Origin: Sweltsa coloradensis
Lineage: Eukaryota > Arthropoda > Insecta > Plecoptera > Chloroperlidae
Reading direction: 5' to 3'
DNA: 64,000 nucleotides
Assembly (NCBI GenBank): GCA_024449915.1
Contig: JAMZAV010001741.1
Span: forward strand, 62,001 to 126,000
The position numbers were made by a program, and so were the translations under genes. Under the pieces are notes generated by a model. The model did not search any database and was not told the origin of the DNA. It was given only the letters and a program-made list of their open reading frames with translations. Shown in pieces: positions 36,001 through 47,488 of the stretch. Each line of letters starts with the position of its first letter. Position 1 is the first letter of the stretch.

Positions 36001-37351
36001 GAAAATAATAAATTATTCAGTACCAGAAGTAGCGTAACGGAAAGAATTTCGGGTGTTTTATTGTCTAAAGTGTTCTCAGTTTATGTTTCAACAGTCGGTA
36101 GGCCTACATGGCTTGTGTGTGTTTACATTAAAATGGCTGCTCAGTGCAGCTACTGTCACTACGTAGGCCTAGTCATATTTAAGAGGTTAGTAGGCCTACT
36201 TTGTAAATGCTTTTGCAAATAAATTTCGTTTAGGCCTATTGTAAATCGTGATTTCATTATTGATTATGTGATTCACAGTGAAAATTGTGTTTTTGGGTGA
36301 AAATTATGGTGATTTCCACGTGAGGCGCTATACGGCATAATTACCGTCCTTTATATTTAAAATAGCGACGTTAAAGGTTTTGTAGGTTGAGTATTTTAGT
36401 GCAAAAGGTTGGTACTACGTAAAAGCAAGATGTTAATGTCCAACATGGTGAACCAACAACAGTGAAATGTCCCGAGTGTTTACGTGTTCAATCTGTGTTC
36501 ATTTTTCCATATTCCCGCCTACGCGGGTTGGCATTGTAAAGTTTCAACTTTGAAGTAATTTGTTTAATTACCAGTGGATTTTTGCTGGGAAAAGTAGGTT
36601 AGGGGGTTTGGGGGGGGGGGGTTGCGCGAAGCGCCGTGGCGAGGTTAGTACACCACTTGGGCATGAGCCTTGCAGGTGACACTAATGTTTTTCCTACTTT
36701 TTACACATTTCTAAGGTAAGCACCGTTTTTGAAACGTTAATATGTCGACTAGTGATGCTTAGTAAAGCCTTTTTGAAAGTTAGCCTATTTTTCAAATTTG
36801 ACAATAATACGGAATTGTTCATAGGGCTAATTACCCAGCGTTAGGCTAGGGCTAGCCTACAGAGGGACTGACTGACGTATGGCGGAAGTGGCGCGAAAGG
36901 AATGGAAAACGGGTTGAACGTAAGAATAATTTCTGGACATTCTTACATTCGAAAGTAAGAATTGGGCCCAATAGGCCTAGGCCTAGGCTAGAGAAACACA
37001 TTCCGAATTTTAAATCTTGTCAAAGTTGCAATGTTTTGTCAACAACCTGTGGCTTGTCAACCAATTTGAAATCATTCTGTGTGCACAAGGCCTAGGCTAG
37101 GGCTAGGCCTAGTAGACCTACCTGGACCCTTCCCTAGCCTAGGTAGGCTTAGGCCCTTCTAGGCCTAGGCCTAGGCCCCCCTAGCTCCATAACCTTACTT
37201 TAGGGAAAGGCTAGCCTAGGGAAGAATCAGACTTTCCAGGCAAGCCTAGGCCCAGGCCTAGCAAGGCTTGTAATTATTTGATGTTTTACATACCATTGTC
37301 TATAAGCCACACGCAGAAAAACGCCAAGCATAATACGTTGTAGTAAAGCAT
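29799..37351 (-). CDS. Ly6/uPAR (three-finger fold) membrane-anchored protein A, complete
   Basis: Exons 37351-37294, 32239-32057 and 30022-29799 join in phase 1 to a 154-residue protein. Residues 1-20 are a signal peptide with hydrophobic core VLCLAFFCVWLI. A secreted Cys-rich domain follows: CYQCSSAQDPKGEDNC opens the first finger, and ECYCGEDGCNGT is the CxC-x4-CN end typical of Ly6/uPAR and the arthropod Quiver/Crooked-like families. Residues from about 132 are hydrophobic (LGVILGSITLLLVL), consistent with a GPI-attachment signal or a membrane anchor. Such proteins act at the cell surface as channel or receptor modulators or septate-junction factors; the role here is unknown. It lies about 10 kb from a paralogue of the same architecture on the same strand. 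The fold is shared with snake three-finger toxins, but the hydrophobic tail and intron plan mark a host surface protein. Confidence 0.9.
30142..30915 (+). mobile_element. HINE/Helentron-like element with internal tandem units
   Basis: It starts TTGGATGAGCGTAGCGAGCG. Near the 3' end the inverse CGCTCATCCAA is followed by an ACGC-loop-GCGT hairpin and TTTTCCTAG. Diverged internal units of about 125-130 bases repeat AATCGAAAAATTATTTCTCATG. It lies in intron 2 of Ly6 gene A. The ORFs at 30129-30371 are artefacts. Confidence 0.8.
32057..32239 (-). CDS. Ly6 gene A exon 2 (first half of Cys-rich domain)
   Basis: The acceptor TTTATTCTCAG precedes 32239 and the donor GTGAGT follows 32057. It encodes 60 full codons beginning EAIQCYQCSS with five cysteines. 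No overlapping open frame on either strand explains the sequence better. Confidence 0.9.
33132..34339. mobile_element. MITE-like element with CGTATAGCGCCTCACG ends
   Basis: The left GGTAATTGTCGTATAGCGCC and right GGCGCTATACGGCATTTTTA ends are inverted over about 35 bases. Inner inverted segments hold CGCGAAGCGCG next to G or C runs (33206-33240 and 34087-34135). It contains copies of GCGACGTTAAAGGTTTT. Confidence 0.75.
34405..34690. repeat. Dispersed repeat with GCGACGTTAAAG motif
   Basis: The block AGTGGCGAGGAGTGACGCGG, then GTACTCACTGCAAGT and a weak inverted pair around GCGACGTTAAAGGTTTTGTA, recurs at 35423-35640 and 54803-55110. Confidence 0.75.
35423..35630. repeat. Second copy of the GCGACGTTAAAG-type repeat
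   Basis: AGTGGCGAGGAGTGACGCAG through CACTATTTTAAATGAAAGTC parallels 34405-34600. Confidence 0.75.
35631..36342. mobile_element. Second MITE with GTATAGCGCCTCACG ends
   Basis: The ends AATTATGCCGTATAGCGCCT and the inverse at 36313-36342 pair over about 34 bases. It contains CTAGCTGGGGTCCAGG and a GGGGCGAAGCCCC-like block that recurs at 38460-38540. Confidence 0.8.
37294..37351 (-). CDS. Ly6 gene A exon 1 (signal peptide)
   Basis: The ATG at 37351 opens 19 codons plus one base and is followed by the donor GTATGT. The short positively neutral start and hydrophobic core fit a signal peptide. The leftover G joins GT of exon 2 to make glycine, next to the likely cleavage site. Chosen because phase, donor and peptide type all match exon 2. 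Confidence 0.85.
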
Positions 37352-38700
37352 TTTATTTACCCTACACAACAGCAGAGTAACAACACCAGCAATTTATAGG
37401 TTACGCCCAATCCTTGTGTATCAACTCGCGCTTGGCCTCGACCCCACCCATTTGCAAGCATTTAGGTGGAGAAAAGTTTGTTAGCGAGCCTAGGCTACAA
37501 CAACAGGTGGACGGAACATCGTGTTGATCCATTACTTTTTCCAAGTGAAATTTCTTGATTTTCTTAAAATTGTCTGTGAAAACTGAAAACATAGGTAATT
37601 GTGTGGGTATTTATTCAGTTTTTGCTTGTTTGTTTGTGTGCTTTGTAGATATTTTGTAGGACTAACTCGAATAAAAGTAATCATATTATAATAAAAGCTT
37701 TGGGTGTTGTCGCCATATTTTTTGTTCTGCAGTTTGCGCAGTTGGTAGCACACTCAAATTTGGCGGCAATCAAAAGTTCAAAACCTAAGGTTTGTTTATT
37801 TGTCCTGTCAGAGACTGGTTATGAACCATCGAGCTTATGAACAGTTCGGAACTCAGCGGAAACGAGGCCTAGTACAGGAAGTTCGGGATTTAGAACGTAT
37901 TAAAACATGTGTTCTGACCTTCAGAGATGAACGCCATCTGCAAAATGGACGGTTTGAAATGTCACCTAATTTAAATTGAAAACTATGCATAAAAAGCATG
38001 TTTTGTGTAAAATTTATTGTTAACGATGATTTAATTATTAAAATAACAGTTAATAGAATCTTCAGTACTCATTTCAACCAAAAACTTACCATCTAACCTT
38101 ACTTTCATCCGCTGTAGGCTAATTTGAATTCCTGCCGTACATTCCACTCTGTTTTATCTACTCCTCCTTTCCCGTCAAAACCGTTCGAACAAGTTCAGTC
38201 TGTTCTGGAACATGTGTCTGGAGAGAGATGAACCATAGAGATACCATACTGTTAATGGTATCTCTATGAGATGAACACCACTCGTACACTTGTTTTATTA
38301 CAGCTGAACAACCATTTTCATGTTCTGCCAGTTCCAAACCGTTCCGGCCGGACAAATAAACAAACCTCTAGTGAAAAAACGTAACTCTTTCGGTTTGGGT
38401 CAACTTTTTCGGTAAAGGTCAGTCAATTATTAACACAGTTGTTGACCTTGTTTGCTGCCAACTTATGTAAAACTAGCTGGGGTCCAGGGGCGAAGCCCCG
38501 GTGGGGGTTGGGGGTCAAAGCCCCCCCCCCCCCCCATTAAAGACAAAAAATTAATTAATTATATACTCTTAACGTCGCTAGGCCTATTTTAAACGAAACA
38601 CCTTTTGCGTTGAAACTTCTTTATATTTAAATTAGCGACGTTAAAAGTGTTGTAGGTGCAGTATTTCATTCATAAATGTATAAAATTATGATATTATAGA

Positions 38701-39627
38701 CTAGGAAAACGCCAAGTCCCGCCGCGTTGATGCATGAGCTTTTTAGTTTGCATAGGACCACTTTTCCTTTGCAAGTGCTTTTTAAATGCATTGTAGGTGA
38801 TTGTTGTCAAGTTTCTATTGTTACTTGTTAATTGTTATTATAAACCTAAAAAAAACTCATATCAAAACCTTTATTCCATGGATTCTAGCTAACTTTTTCA
38901 AATTTTTCTTTCAGAAAGCAATACATCATTATTACCTTAATGTCCATGTAAAATATGAACTTTGTAGCCCCACCCGTCTGGTCAGAATCGGCCCTAATGT
39001 CACGAAAATATCGCACTAAAAATCGAAAAAAAAAATCGTAAATGTACGATATTCATGAGAAATATTTATTTGATTGTACCCAAAAACGTGGCAGGTCTAA
39101 GTTCAGAGATTTCGAAGGTCTCCAGAAAATTTCTTTGCTATTGGAGTATCGGTTTAGCCGGAATCGTGTTAACAAACTAAAAAAACACAAGAAAAACGAA
39201 AAAAAACGTAAAATTGCGATTTTCATGAGAAATAATTTTTCGATTGCGCTCAGAAAGATGGCAGTTCTAAGTTCAGAGATTTCAAAGGTCTTCAGAAAAT
39301 TTCATTGCAATTGGAGTATCGGTTTAGCCGGAATCGTGTTAACAAACACACAAAAATACAAACCAAAACAAAAAAGAAAAACGAAAAAATCGTAAAATTG
39401 CGATTTTCAAGAGAAATAATTTTTTGATCGATTTTTCGGACGTGGCAGTTTTAAGTTCAGGGATTACGAAGGTCTCCTTAAAATTTCATTGCAATCGGAG
39501 TATCGGTTTAGCCGGAATCGTGTTAACAGACAAACAAAAATACAAAAAAAAGAAAAAAAAATATTCCGGATTTTTTTCTCCGGTGTAGTAGAATGGAATC
39601 TTCACTTCGCTCGCTACGCTCATCCAA
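38701..39627 (-). mobile_element. HINE/Helentron-like element, minus orientation, with tandem units
   Basis: CTAGGAAAACGCCAAGTCCC at the left is the inverse of the HINE 3' hairpin end; CGCTCGCTACGCTCATCCAA at the right is the inverse of the 5' end. Three to four internal units of about 165 bases each contain GGAGTATCGGTTTAGCCGGA. Confidence 0.8.
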
Positions 39628-40173
39628 TTCAAAGGAAAAATACAGTGTTAAAAAGTTGACTGACCCCAACAGAAAGAGTACCAAAAAACATGTTAATTAA
39701 TTTTATTCAAAGGGTAACTTCTCAAAATATGATGTATACATGGGTGCGTTTTTGTACTACGAGTCTGCGAACACCATTAACAAGGAAGTTTGAAAAAAGT
39801 TTGATTGCGTCGGGGCCTGCAGGGTTGGCTTGGTCGCTTTGGTTTACTGTCCCCCACTCAAAATCGATTATGTGACCATGGAATTACAAGGCCAGTTACT
39901 ATTCTAAGTCCATGATGTGACTGAGTGGGTATACCACCTATTTATGATAAAAAATTACATGTAATCTAGAAGACATGAAAAACATACTGAAAAACAAGAA
40001 TAAAAGCAACAATGAAATAAACAAAATAATCAAACATGTTAAAAAACAAAGAAGTGCGTACATTGAAATACCGGTTAAACACATGGGTAGGCACAACCAA
40101 AATAGTGAGCAAACCTTAAGTGTTTCTTACTTCCAATGTTTAATTCTCCTTGGAGGTGCCAGATTTATAAAAA

Positions 40174-40615
40174 TAATATCATTATTTTTGTGGGGTCAGC
40201 CCCTCTGGGTCACCCAAATCATTCTGTATCATCCTTGTTGGGCAATGTCAACAATAAACTGCTATAATATCATTATTTTGATGGCGTCAGCCCTCTGGGT
40301 CACCCAATCATTCTGTATCATCCTTGTTGGGCAATGTCAACAATAAACTGCTATAATATTATTATTTTGATGGGGTCAGCCCCTCTGGGTCACCCAAATC
40401 ATTTGTATCATCCTTGTTGGGCAATGTCAACAATAAACTGCTATAATATTATTATTTCAGTGGGGTCAGCCCCTCTGGGTCACCCAGACCATTCTGTATC
40501 ATCCTTGTTGGGCAATGTCAACAATAAACTGCTATAATATTATTATTTCGGTGGGGTCAGCCCCTCTGGGTCACCCAGACCATTCTGTATCATCCTTGTT
40601 GGGCAATGTCAACAG
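40174..40615. repeat. Minisatellite, about 90-bp unit, nearly five copies
   Basis: GGCAATGTCAACA occurs at 40241, 40330, 40420, 40511 and 40602 (spacings 89, 90, 91, 91). Each unit contains GGGGTCAGCCCCTCTGGGTC. Divergence is low. The ORFs read here are repeat artefacts. Confidence 0.95.
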
Positions 40616-40872
40616 GCATACTACACAATCATGGATGGACAGGAAAGTGATTCATATAAGAAAGCTTTCCTCCTCAATATGCTCCAAGACAATGTTAAAT
40701 TACGGTAGGTAATACATATTGTAGGCATACTAATTAGCCCTGAGCAAACATCTGTGAATATTTGACTAATATCTTTGTTGCATTTGAATTTTGGTTAATG
40801 ATCACAAAAAAATTATAACCCTGTATTGTGAAAAGAATGTTGTTGAATGTTATTTTTTTTTGGATATTACTT

Positions 40873-41180
40873 AACGTCTCATATTTATGCAACTTGGCTA
40901 ATCGAGACGAAGGGAGGGACGTAAGGGATGACGCGGGGGGTCAAGGGGTGGACAGGCCTGTGCTGGTCAGAACCAGCCACAAGCGTATGGGGAGGGCAGG
41001 GGTTCCCCCACGTCGTGGTCGTCTCCATCTGTCATCATCCGTCCGTGTTGTCGTCGCCGTCGGGGAGGTAGTCAAAGGGAAGGGTGAAGTTCCCCGACGA
41101 CGACCCAGAGCTCGCCATTAGTTTCAGAGAGAAAAACTCTCCTAATACGGGCCAAACCACGAGAAGGTTCCGAGTTGGAA
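40873..41180 (-). mobile_element. GC-rich SINE-like copy sharing a tail hairpin with 60.1 kb
   Basis: CGTCTCATATTTATGC...GAGACG at 40875-40909 matches the hairpin at 60100-60140. The adjoining GC-rich block is unlike its AT-rich surroundings. The head is not clearly recognisable. Confidence 0.5.
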
Positions 41181-42743
41181 TTTGATGGCCCTTGAATGTT
41201 ATTGTTTTATTGTAAAATATTCAATTTAATTATTCATTAGTTACTATTCACCCAGGCTTAATGTAATACATGACTTCCAAATTGGGACTAGTTGGGTTGA
41301 AAGCAAAGAAACTTCTAGTAGTTAAAAGAAACAATTTATTACAAATAAAGAACAGTACAAAATTCCAAAATAGTTTTACAATTTATTTCTAGTAGTAAGC
41401 AAAGTCAAAACTTGAATACAGTATATAATACTTTGTATAAATTATGTTCTACTATAGGCCTACCATATATTTATTTAGCGTTTGAGTTGAGTTGCTATTA
41501 ATTACTATGGGACCCATCACAAATTCATAACATGAGACACATTATTTCAATATTACATTTGATCTTTGTGGACGGATATTTGTTTACATTTCACTAGCAC
41601 AAAGTGTATCACAGACTTAGTTCAAACTACCTTACATTTCATACTAAGGTGGGCCTACTCATATATAAATACGCATAAGTAGTTTCCTCCATAACATATT
41701 AAAAATACATTGCAGTGCTTGCACATTTATATTTCAGTAGGTCACTTAATTTGAGTTTGCAGTTTGCACTAAAGCCAATTGGCAATTAGGACTGAATTAC
41801 ATGGGAATAGAAAAGTGTTGAAAAATATGGAATACTTTGCAACTTCCCAAACAGTCATACTGTAAACTTGATGTGTACAAACTATGATAGGCAACACTAA
41901 ATAGCGTGTTTACATAATATCATATTACAGATCTATGTAGTACCTAATATAAATAATATAAAACTCATGATATACTATTTTATTAAGAAATTGAACGAGC
42001 TACTGTATATTTATTTCATGTCTATCCAGATCAGACACTATACGGCAATAAATTGTTCCAGTGTACCCTTTTCCGGTAAAATGTAACTTTTATATTCATT
42101 TATTAATTCATAACATGGAGAAGTGAATTATATCAATTTCAAACATAATATTGATCATTGAATGCCCTGCCAGTGGCCTCAGTAGTAGTAGTCGTTATTA
42201 AGTACTTTTAGGGTGCTTTAAGAGGAAGCAGGAGAGATTTGATGTTCGGAGCATTCCTTGTTCTGCAGCCATAAATCATTACATCTTTATACAATTTTTT
42301 TTTTACAGTTAACACCAATAGATGCTACTAAAATTGTCTTGATATATTTGAAAGCACATAAAATGAGCATGCCGGCCTCCTCTTAACAGCAAAGATTATT
42401 TGATCATTGGTTACAGCAAAGGTTACTTTGGAATCAGTTTACAACCAAGAAGAAAAAGAAAGCGACAACATTTTTAAGCCAATTTTTGTTCACAAAAACC
42501 GTACAAAAAAGTACTGCATACATTTAACAAGAATACAATAACACCACAAACCACTTTGTAAATATGAACCAGCACAAGATATTACATATCCATTACCTTG
42601 TCATATTATTATGTTGCTACACTCGAGGTCAATACTCAAGGGTACACAATACTTTGCAAGCTCTGATTAACTATGTAGTATGTACGGTAACAAAAAGACA
42701 AACAAGTAGAACCATTTTAATTATATCCAGAAATTACCAAATC
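41181..42743. other. AT-rich sequence, no gene seen
   Basis: No domain-bearing ORF or repeat structure recognised; downstream of Ly6 gene B. Confidence 0.5.
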
Positions 42744-42816
42744 CATCCCGACTGGGGTTTGAACCCAGGCCTCCTACATTTAAGGTAGGCGTCTTAGCCA
42801 ACTAGATCACCGAGAC
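42744..42816 (-). tRNA. tRNA-like sequence with well-paired stems, anticodon position TAA
   Basis: Reading minus: acceptor GTCTCGG against TCGGGAT pairs with three G-U, anticodon stem CCTAC/GTAGG is perfect around CTTAAAT, T stem CTGGG/CCCAG is perfect around TTCAAAC, and the D stem has one mismatch. A leucine-type anticodon with a four-base variable loop is not canonical. No T run follows closely. Likely a tRNA-derived repeat or relic. Confidence 0.5.
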
Positions 42817-43283
42817 AGTAACTTAATAACTTCTGAAATGTTGGTGTATTATAGATCTGAATGGATGTTCAGTTGCAAGAGCTGCTTGATCGTAGATCTG
42901 GCTGCCGGCTAGTTCCATCAAATCAAGTAGGAATGCAAGGTTTAAATGCTTAGTATTAGCAAGTAGCTAAAGCAAGCAACTTATACACGTTTCTCAGTTG
43001 TCTATCATGGACATTACCTAATTTACCCTTTAAAATACCAATATAAATTTATCATCAATCTATATACATAATTTCAACTAATTCCCAAACATAACATTGT
43101 TCAGCCTACTAATGCAATGCTAATGCATTATATTTTATTACTATTTATTTACTAATGCTGCATTAGTAAATAATAGGTACTTAATAGTCATTATTAAGGC
43201 CGGTCATCAACATGATTAATAAAATATGTCACGAGTTACTTTCGACAGCAAATTTTTGTGAAGCAAATCAATTTTTTGTAAGT

Positions 43284-43643
43284 TAATACTCATCCTACCT
43301 CACTAATAAGACCTATGACATACGCAACAACAACAACTGTGGCACTAGCAACATCGTCTACCAACTTCGATGCACCCGATGTCCCGCCGAGTATGTTGGA
43401 CTTACCACTAATACTCTCCGAACCCGAATGAATGGGCACAGACAGGATGTAAGAGAGGAGAACCTCGAGAAACCTGTGGCATTGCATGCCAATGGGCATG
43501 GCCTTCCCTTCGTGACCTGTTTCACAGTTTGTGTCATCAGGTCACTCCCTCCCACTGTACACGATGGAGAACTGAGAAGATGGGAACTGGCCTACCAATG
43601 GATTTGCAAATCGCGCCACAAACCTAACTTAAACCTTAGGTAG
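43284..43643 (+). pseudogene. Penelope-like retroelement remnant: GIY-YIG endonuclease end
   Basis: An open frame with no stop for about 115 codons reads TNKTYDIRNNNNCGTSNIVY, then QLRCTRCPAEYVGLTTNTLR and RMNGHRQDV, then a TAG at 43641. This is the C-terminal GIY-YIG nuclease of Penelope-like elements: the first motif corresponds to IVYQLRC, a CxxC zinc knuckle follows, and YVGLT stands for the YIG/YVG motif. Reverse transcriptase upstream is missing (an in-frame stop lies near 43281), so this is a 5'-truncated copy. A 3' region with a hammerhead-like motif follows. Confidence 0.85.
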
Positions 43644-43749
43644 TCCTCCCTCTCCTCCTCTCTACCCCTCCCTGTCACCCATTCCACACCCCCCACTCAT
43701 CTTTCACTTCACCCCACCCCCACCCTAGCTTTAGTTTTTCACCTCAGTA

Positions 43750-43806
43750 ACTCTTCTCTACTCACTGAGGAAGGTCACGTAGACCGAAACGTTTGAAATG
43801 TAGTGT
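43750..43806 (+). ncRNA. Hammerhead-ribozyme-like motif in the Penelope 3' region
   Basis: CTGAGGA at 43765-43771, a GGTC/GACC stem and GAAA at 43786-43789 follow hammerhead core order. A possible stem III (ACG...TGT) precedes TA. An extra A next to stem II and poor pairing of stem I make activity doubtful. Penelope-like elements are known to carry such motifs. Confidence 0.35.
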
Positions 43807-43829
43807 TATTTGTTTATTTGTGTTTATGT

Positions 43830-45960
43830 CTTCTATCACGGCGCGCCTACTCCACTTCAGGTAAGCTGTTGGTCTCCTACCCTATCTCTACATGTTTCTC
43901 ACACAATATTTAATTTACAACATTAAGAAGGCTGGGCACATCGATTAATACTAATGTCAGGAATTATTATTATTTTTGACATCAATATTTTTGGAAGAAA
44001 ATTAATTTATAATTCCCTTTAACACTTTAAAAATTCACGGTCGTGATAATTTAAAATTCCATAGCACCGCTGTTGTCTATAGAAAGTAGCTGTAAAAAGT
44101 TCCTTGTTAAAAAAGTAGGTAACAAAAGAGTTACTATGAAATGAATAATAAAAAAGTCACTAAACAAGTTCTTTATCAGGGACATTATTGGGAATAGTAG
44201 TAGTTTATAGAAATGGTAAGACTATAACTTAAACTTTAAAAGGAAATATACGTATACATACATAATACATTGCTGTAAAATTGTGGTACTAGTAATAGAG
44301 GAATATTAATCAGAAAATATAGCGGCTTTGAGAGGGTTTTTGCTGGAATATGACTTTACAAATTGTCTTGAAAGTTACTAAAAAATTGTAAATTGCAATG
44401 TTTAATATTTCTGCTGTGATAAAAGGAATGAGTTACCTTCAAAGTTACTAAAAACGTAACCCATTCCTACTAACATGTTACTTTCAAAACGTTGCTACTG
44501 AACTCCGGGCCATTCATGGGGTTTAAGACAAGTGTTTAATATAGTCCCGACTCCTCATACTGCTACCTGTACTTACAAAAACAACAAAATATTTAAAACA
44601 ACAGTAATCATTCAAGGCCCAACGGTTTTTATAAATTTAAGCTTTAAGATGTCAAGTTTCTATCAGCTCCCCCAAGCAAGGTGCAGTCTTTATTCTTCCA
44701 GTCTAATTTAAGAAGGCATCCTATCCCACCGCTACACGTTAGACCGAACTCATCAGAACATACTCTTGTAATAGGTACGTATTCAAATAACTCCTGAGCG
44801 ATTAAAGATATGTAGGGCCACTAAGTGATGCATTACACTTTCTTTCTTACACAAAGTTGTACAGGAAGGTTATCTTAGGCTCTTTAGAGGTAATCCTTAA
44901 ATTATGTAGGGCCTATATAAAATGGCTAGAAAAACATAAAATGCATTTTTTATAACAGTGCCAAATTAAAATGCATTCAAAGGTAGGCCCATAGAAAACT
45001 GAAGAGCATAGATATAATTTTCTTTCACAATCCAGAGTTTACATACATTTGGCAATCAGACTTGTAGATGTAGCCAATTAAAAAAGGTTTGCAATTATAT
45101 TGAATGGAAGTAGCCAGTTATAGGCCTATACAATCATCATTCACATATATATCCGTCAACAAAATCGTCTGTTCAAAACTGGCACACATTTCGATAAAAT
45201 GTAGGCATGTAATTTTCGTATTTCTTTCCTCCCCTGCTAGTGACAATTTGTCGGTGGCAGGTTTAATTCATTAATTTCCCTAACGATTTCCTCTTCTATT
45301 CTTCCTGGTTAATGTTATTACGTAATTCAAATCTCTCGGAGAAAACCTTGCATATAGTACCTAATTCGGTAATTCCCCAAAATTTATTACGTCTTACAAT
45401 ACAAAATATGGAAAGCCCTAAGCCTCTACACAACCACGCTCGCACACATGCAATCCAATAGTACGACACTACTTACAAAAAATTACTTGCATACCGGTAC
45501 CCTACAGGCCTACTCTACTGTACACTAACCGCCCAACGGCCCATCCAATGGACTACCAGCCACCACCATTTATCGATTAGTAGTCACAAGATTATCGTCT
45601 CTTTCGAAATTACTTTTTATTGATTATTCGGTAATGCGTAGTCTACGTACTGGTACTTCTCCATCTATTAGTTTTTAAAATTATTATTATTATAATTATT
45701 ACAAGAGTAAATTATGCCACATTAAACCCAGGGTATCTTAAAAATCTGGAAAAGTCAGGGAAATACTGTAAGTTAATAACCAATAAGTAAATCTGGAAAG
45801 GTTGGGGAAATTGGGGATATTTCTGGAATGTCCTTATTTTCCCCAAAAAAACTCACCAAATTAAATCTATAACACCCAAAATTTTCAGGAGGCTTGCCCA
45901 AGGACCCCTTTTTAAAATACCATCATTGCCAACTTTAACGTTGAAGGGCAAAATTAGTAA
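43830..45960. other. AT-rich sequence without recognised gene
   Basis: No domain, no ORF of note. Weak internal similarity of AAAGTTACTAAAAA-type strings near 44080-44480. Confidence 0.45.
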
Positions 45961-45966
45961 TTTGTA

Positions 45967-46395
45967 GTCTTGGGGAGGAACGCGATCCTTTTTCACGAAC
46001 TTTTGTGGAAACGAGTTGCTTTTCTTAGATCAGGAACTTGTTACGTCAAAGTTACTATTTCGTGGGAACTTGGAACGAATGAAACGTTCCTTTAAAAGTT
46101 CCATTCCCAGTTGTAATCCAGTTGGATTCCAGTATCTGGTATCGTAAACTGCAGTATGAAAAATATCTTGCGACATCTTGTGTTTTCGAAAATGGCGCCA
46201 CCCTCGTCAGATGGTCTGGGACTCACTTTAATAAATAAAAGTAATGATTACATTTATTATTATTTAAATCAGTGATATGGTATAAGGAACGTGAAAGGAA
46301 CTTTAAAGTTCCTTTTGATTAACGTCCGAGTTCCGTTTTAGGCAGAAATAACATAACTTTTCAAAGTTCTTTTTTTGGGGGAACGTGCCCAAGAC
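45967..46395. mobile_element. Possible MITE with GTCTTGGG ends
   Basis: GTCTTGGG at the left and CCCAAGAC at the right enclose GGAACTT-rich sequence. It is nested in a region with CTGGAAAAG repeats (45750-45800, 46450-46480). The target duplication is not clear. Confidence 0.45.
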
Positions 46396-46578
46396 TGGTA
46401 GTTTGTTTTCTCAATCAGCCAAATGTTCAGCCTAGAAAATACGGTTTTCAATCTGGAAAACGTGGAAAAGTTAGGGAATTTGGTAACCAAAAATAAGTTG
46501 AACTGTTGAATTGCTTGAACCCATTACAACATTAACACATTTGCCACAATTTTAAAACAAGAATTTTGGCATTGTTTG

Positions 46579-47023
46579 TTGGATGAGCGAAGCGAAGATT
46601 CCATTTCACTACACTGGAGAAAAAAATCTGTAATGTTTTTTTTTTGTATTTTTGTGTGTCTGTGAACACGATTCCGGCTAAACCAATACTCCAATTGCGA
46701 TGAAATTTTATGGAGGTCTATGAAATCTCTGAACGAAGAACTGCACGGGGGGAAAAATCGATCGAAAAATTATTTCTCATGAAAATCGCAATTTTACGAT
46801 TTTTTTCAATTTTTAAAAAAATTCTTCGACTTATAACATCTACATGCTTTATCCGATTGTAATGATTTTTTCACAGAACCTTAATTTTATGAATTAATAT
46901 ATTCGTGTGAAATTTGAGCGCAATCGAAAAATTATCTATTAAAAAATCGCAATATTACGCTTTTTTCGTTTAAAAAAAATTACGCTCATCCATCAACGCG
47001 GCGGGACTTAAGCGTTTTCCTAG
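46579..47023 (+). mobile_element. Short HINE/Helentron-like element
   Basis: It starts TTGGATGAGCGAAGCGAAGA; it ends CGCTCATCCATCAACGCGGC then GGGACTTAAGCGTTTTCCTAG (hairpin ACGC/GCGT). An internally deleted version of 30142-30915. Confidence 0.8.
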
Positions 47024-47488
47024 TTTATTACATTACGGTACCTTACCTACACGAAAGAACTTACCCTACATGGTAAGTCCTACTAAAACTTAGTTAGACT
47101 GATTAATAACCATGACATACCTACTTGAAACTTAAAGGCCGTTAGTTTTTAAACTAAGGTAAAATTCTCACAAACAAGTAGAGAATCAAAAAAGAAAGTT
47201 TCTGAAGTCCTGGATGGAATGTGATGGAATGTAAGCTAGCTCCGAGCAATAGGCAATTTTTTCCCAATTGGCTATAGACAAACAACAGAAAGCACATTTA
47301 CACAGAATACTGATACAAGTGCACAGTTTCTGAAACTGGACGGAATGTAATGGAATACAGCTACGAGCGATCGGTCCTATTTGATATGTGTAGCTAAGTG
47401 CATATCGTGAGTAATCTACGTTGCACAGCCCAGTTGTTACAGCACGAGATCTATCTCCATAGCAAAATCTTAATAATTTAAGGTCTTA

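Noticed and set aside
40334..40712. ORFs with repeated SAPLGHP-type peptide
   Set aside because: They read through the 90-bp minisatellite, whose unit length happens to preserve frame over some copies.
40828..41121. 97-codon GC-rich plus-strand ORF with Arg-rich tail
   Set aside because: It overlaps a SINE-like block shared with 60.1 kb; composition rather than a domain explains the open frame.
43290..43555. Minus-strand ORFs of 65-69 codons
   Set aside because: Shadows of the plus-strand Penelope GIY-YIG frame.
43750..43806. Fully canonical hammerhead ribozyme
   Set aside because: Stem I does not pair and an extra A interrupts the start of stem II, so only a hammerhead-like motif is claimed.
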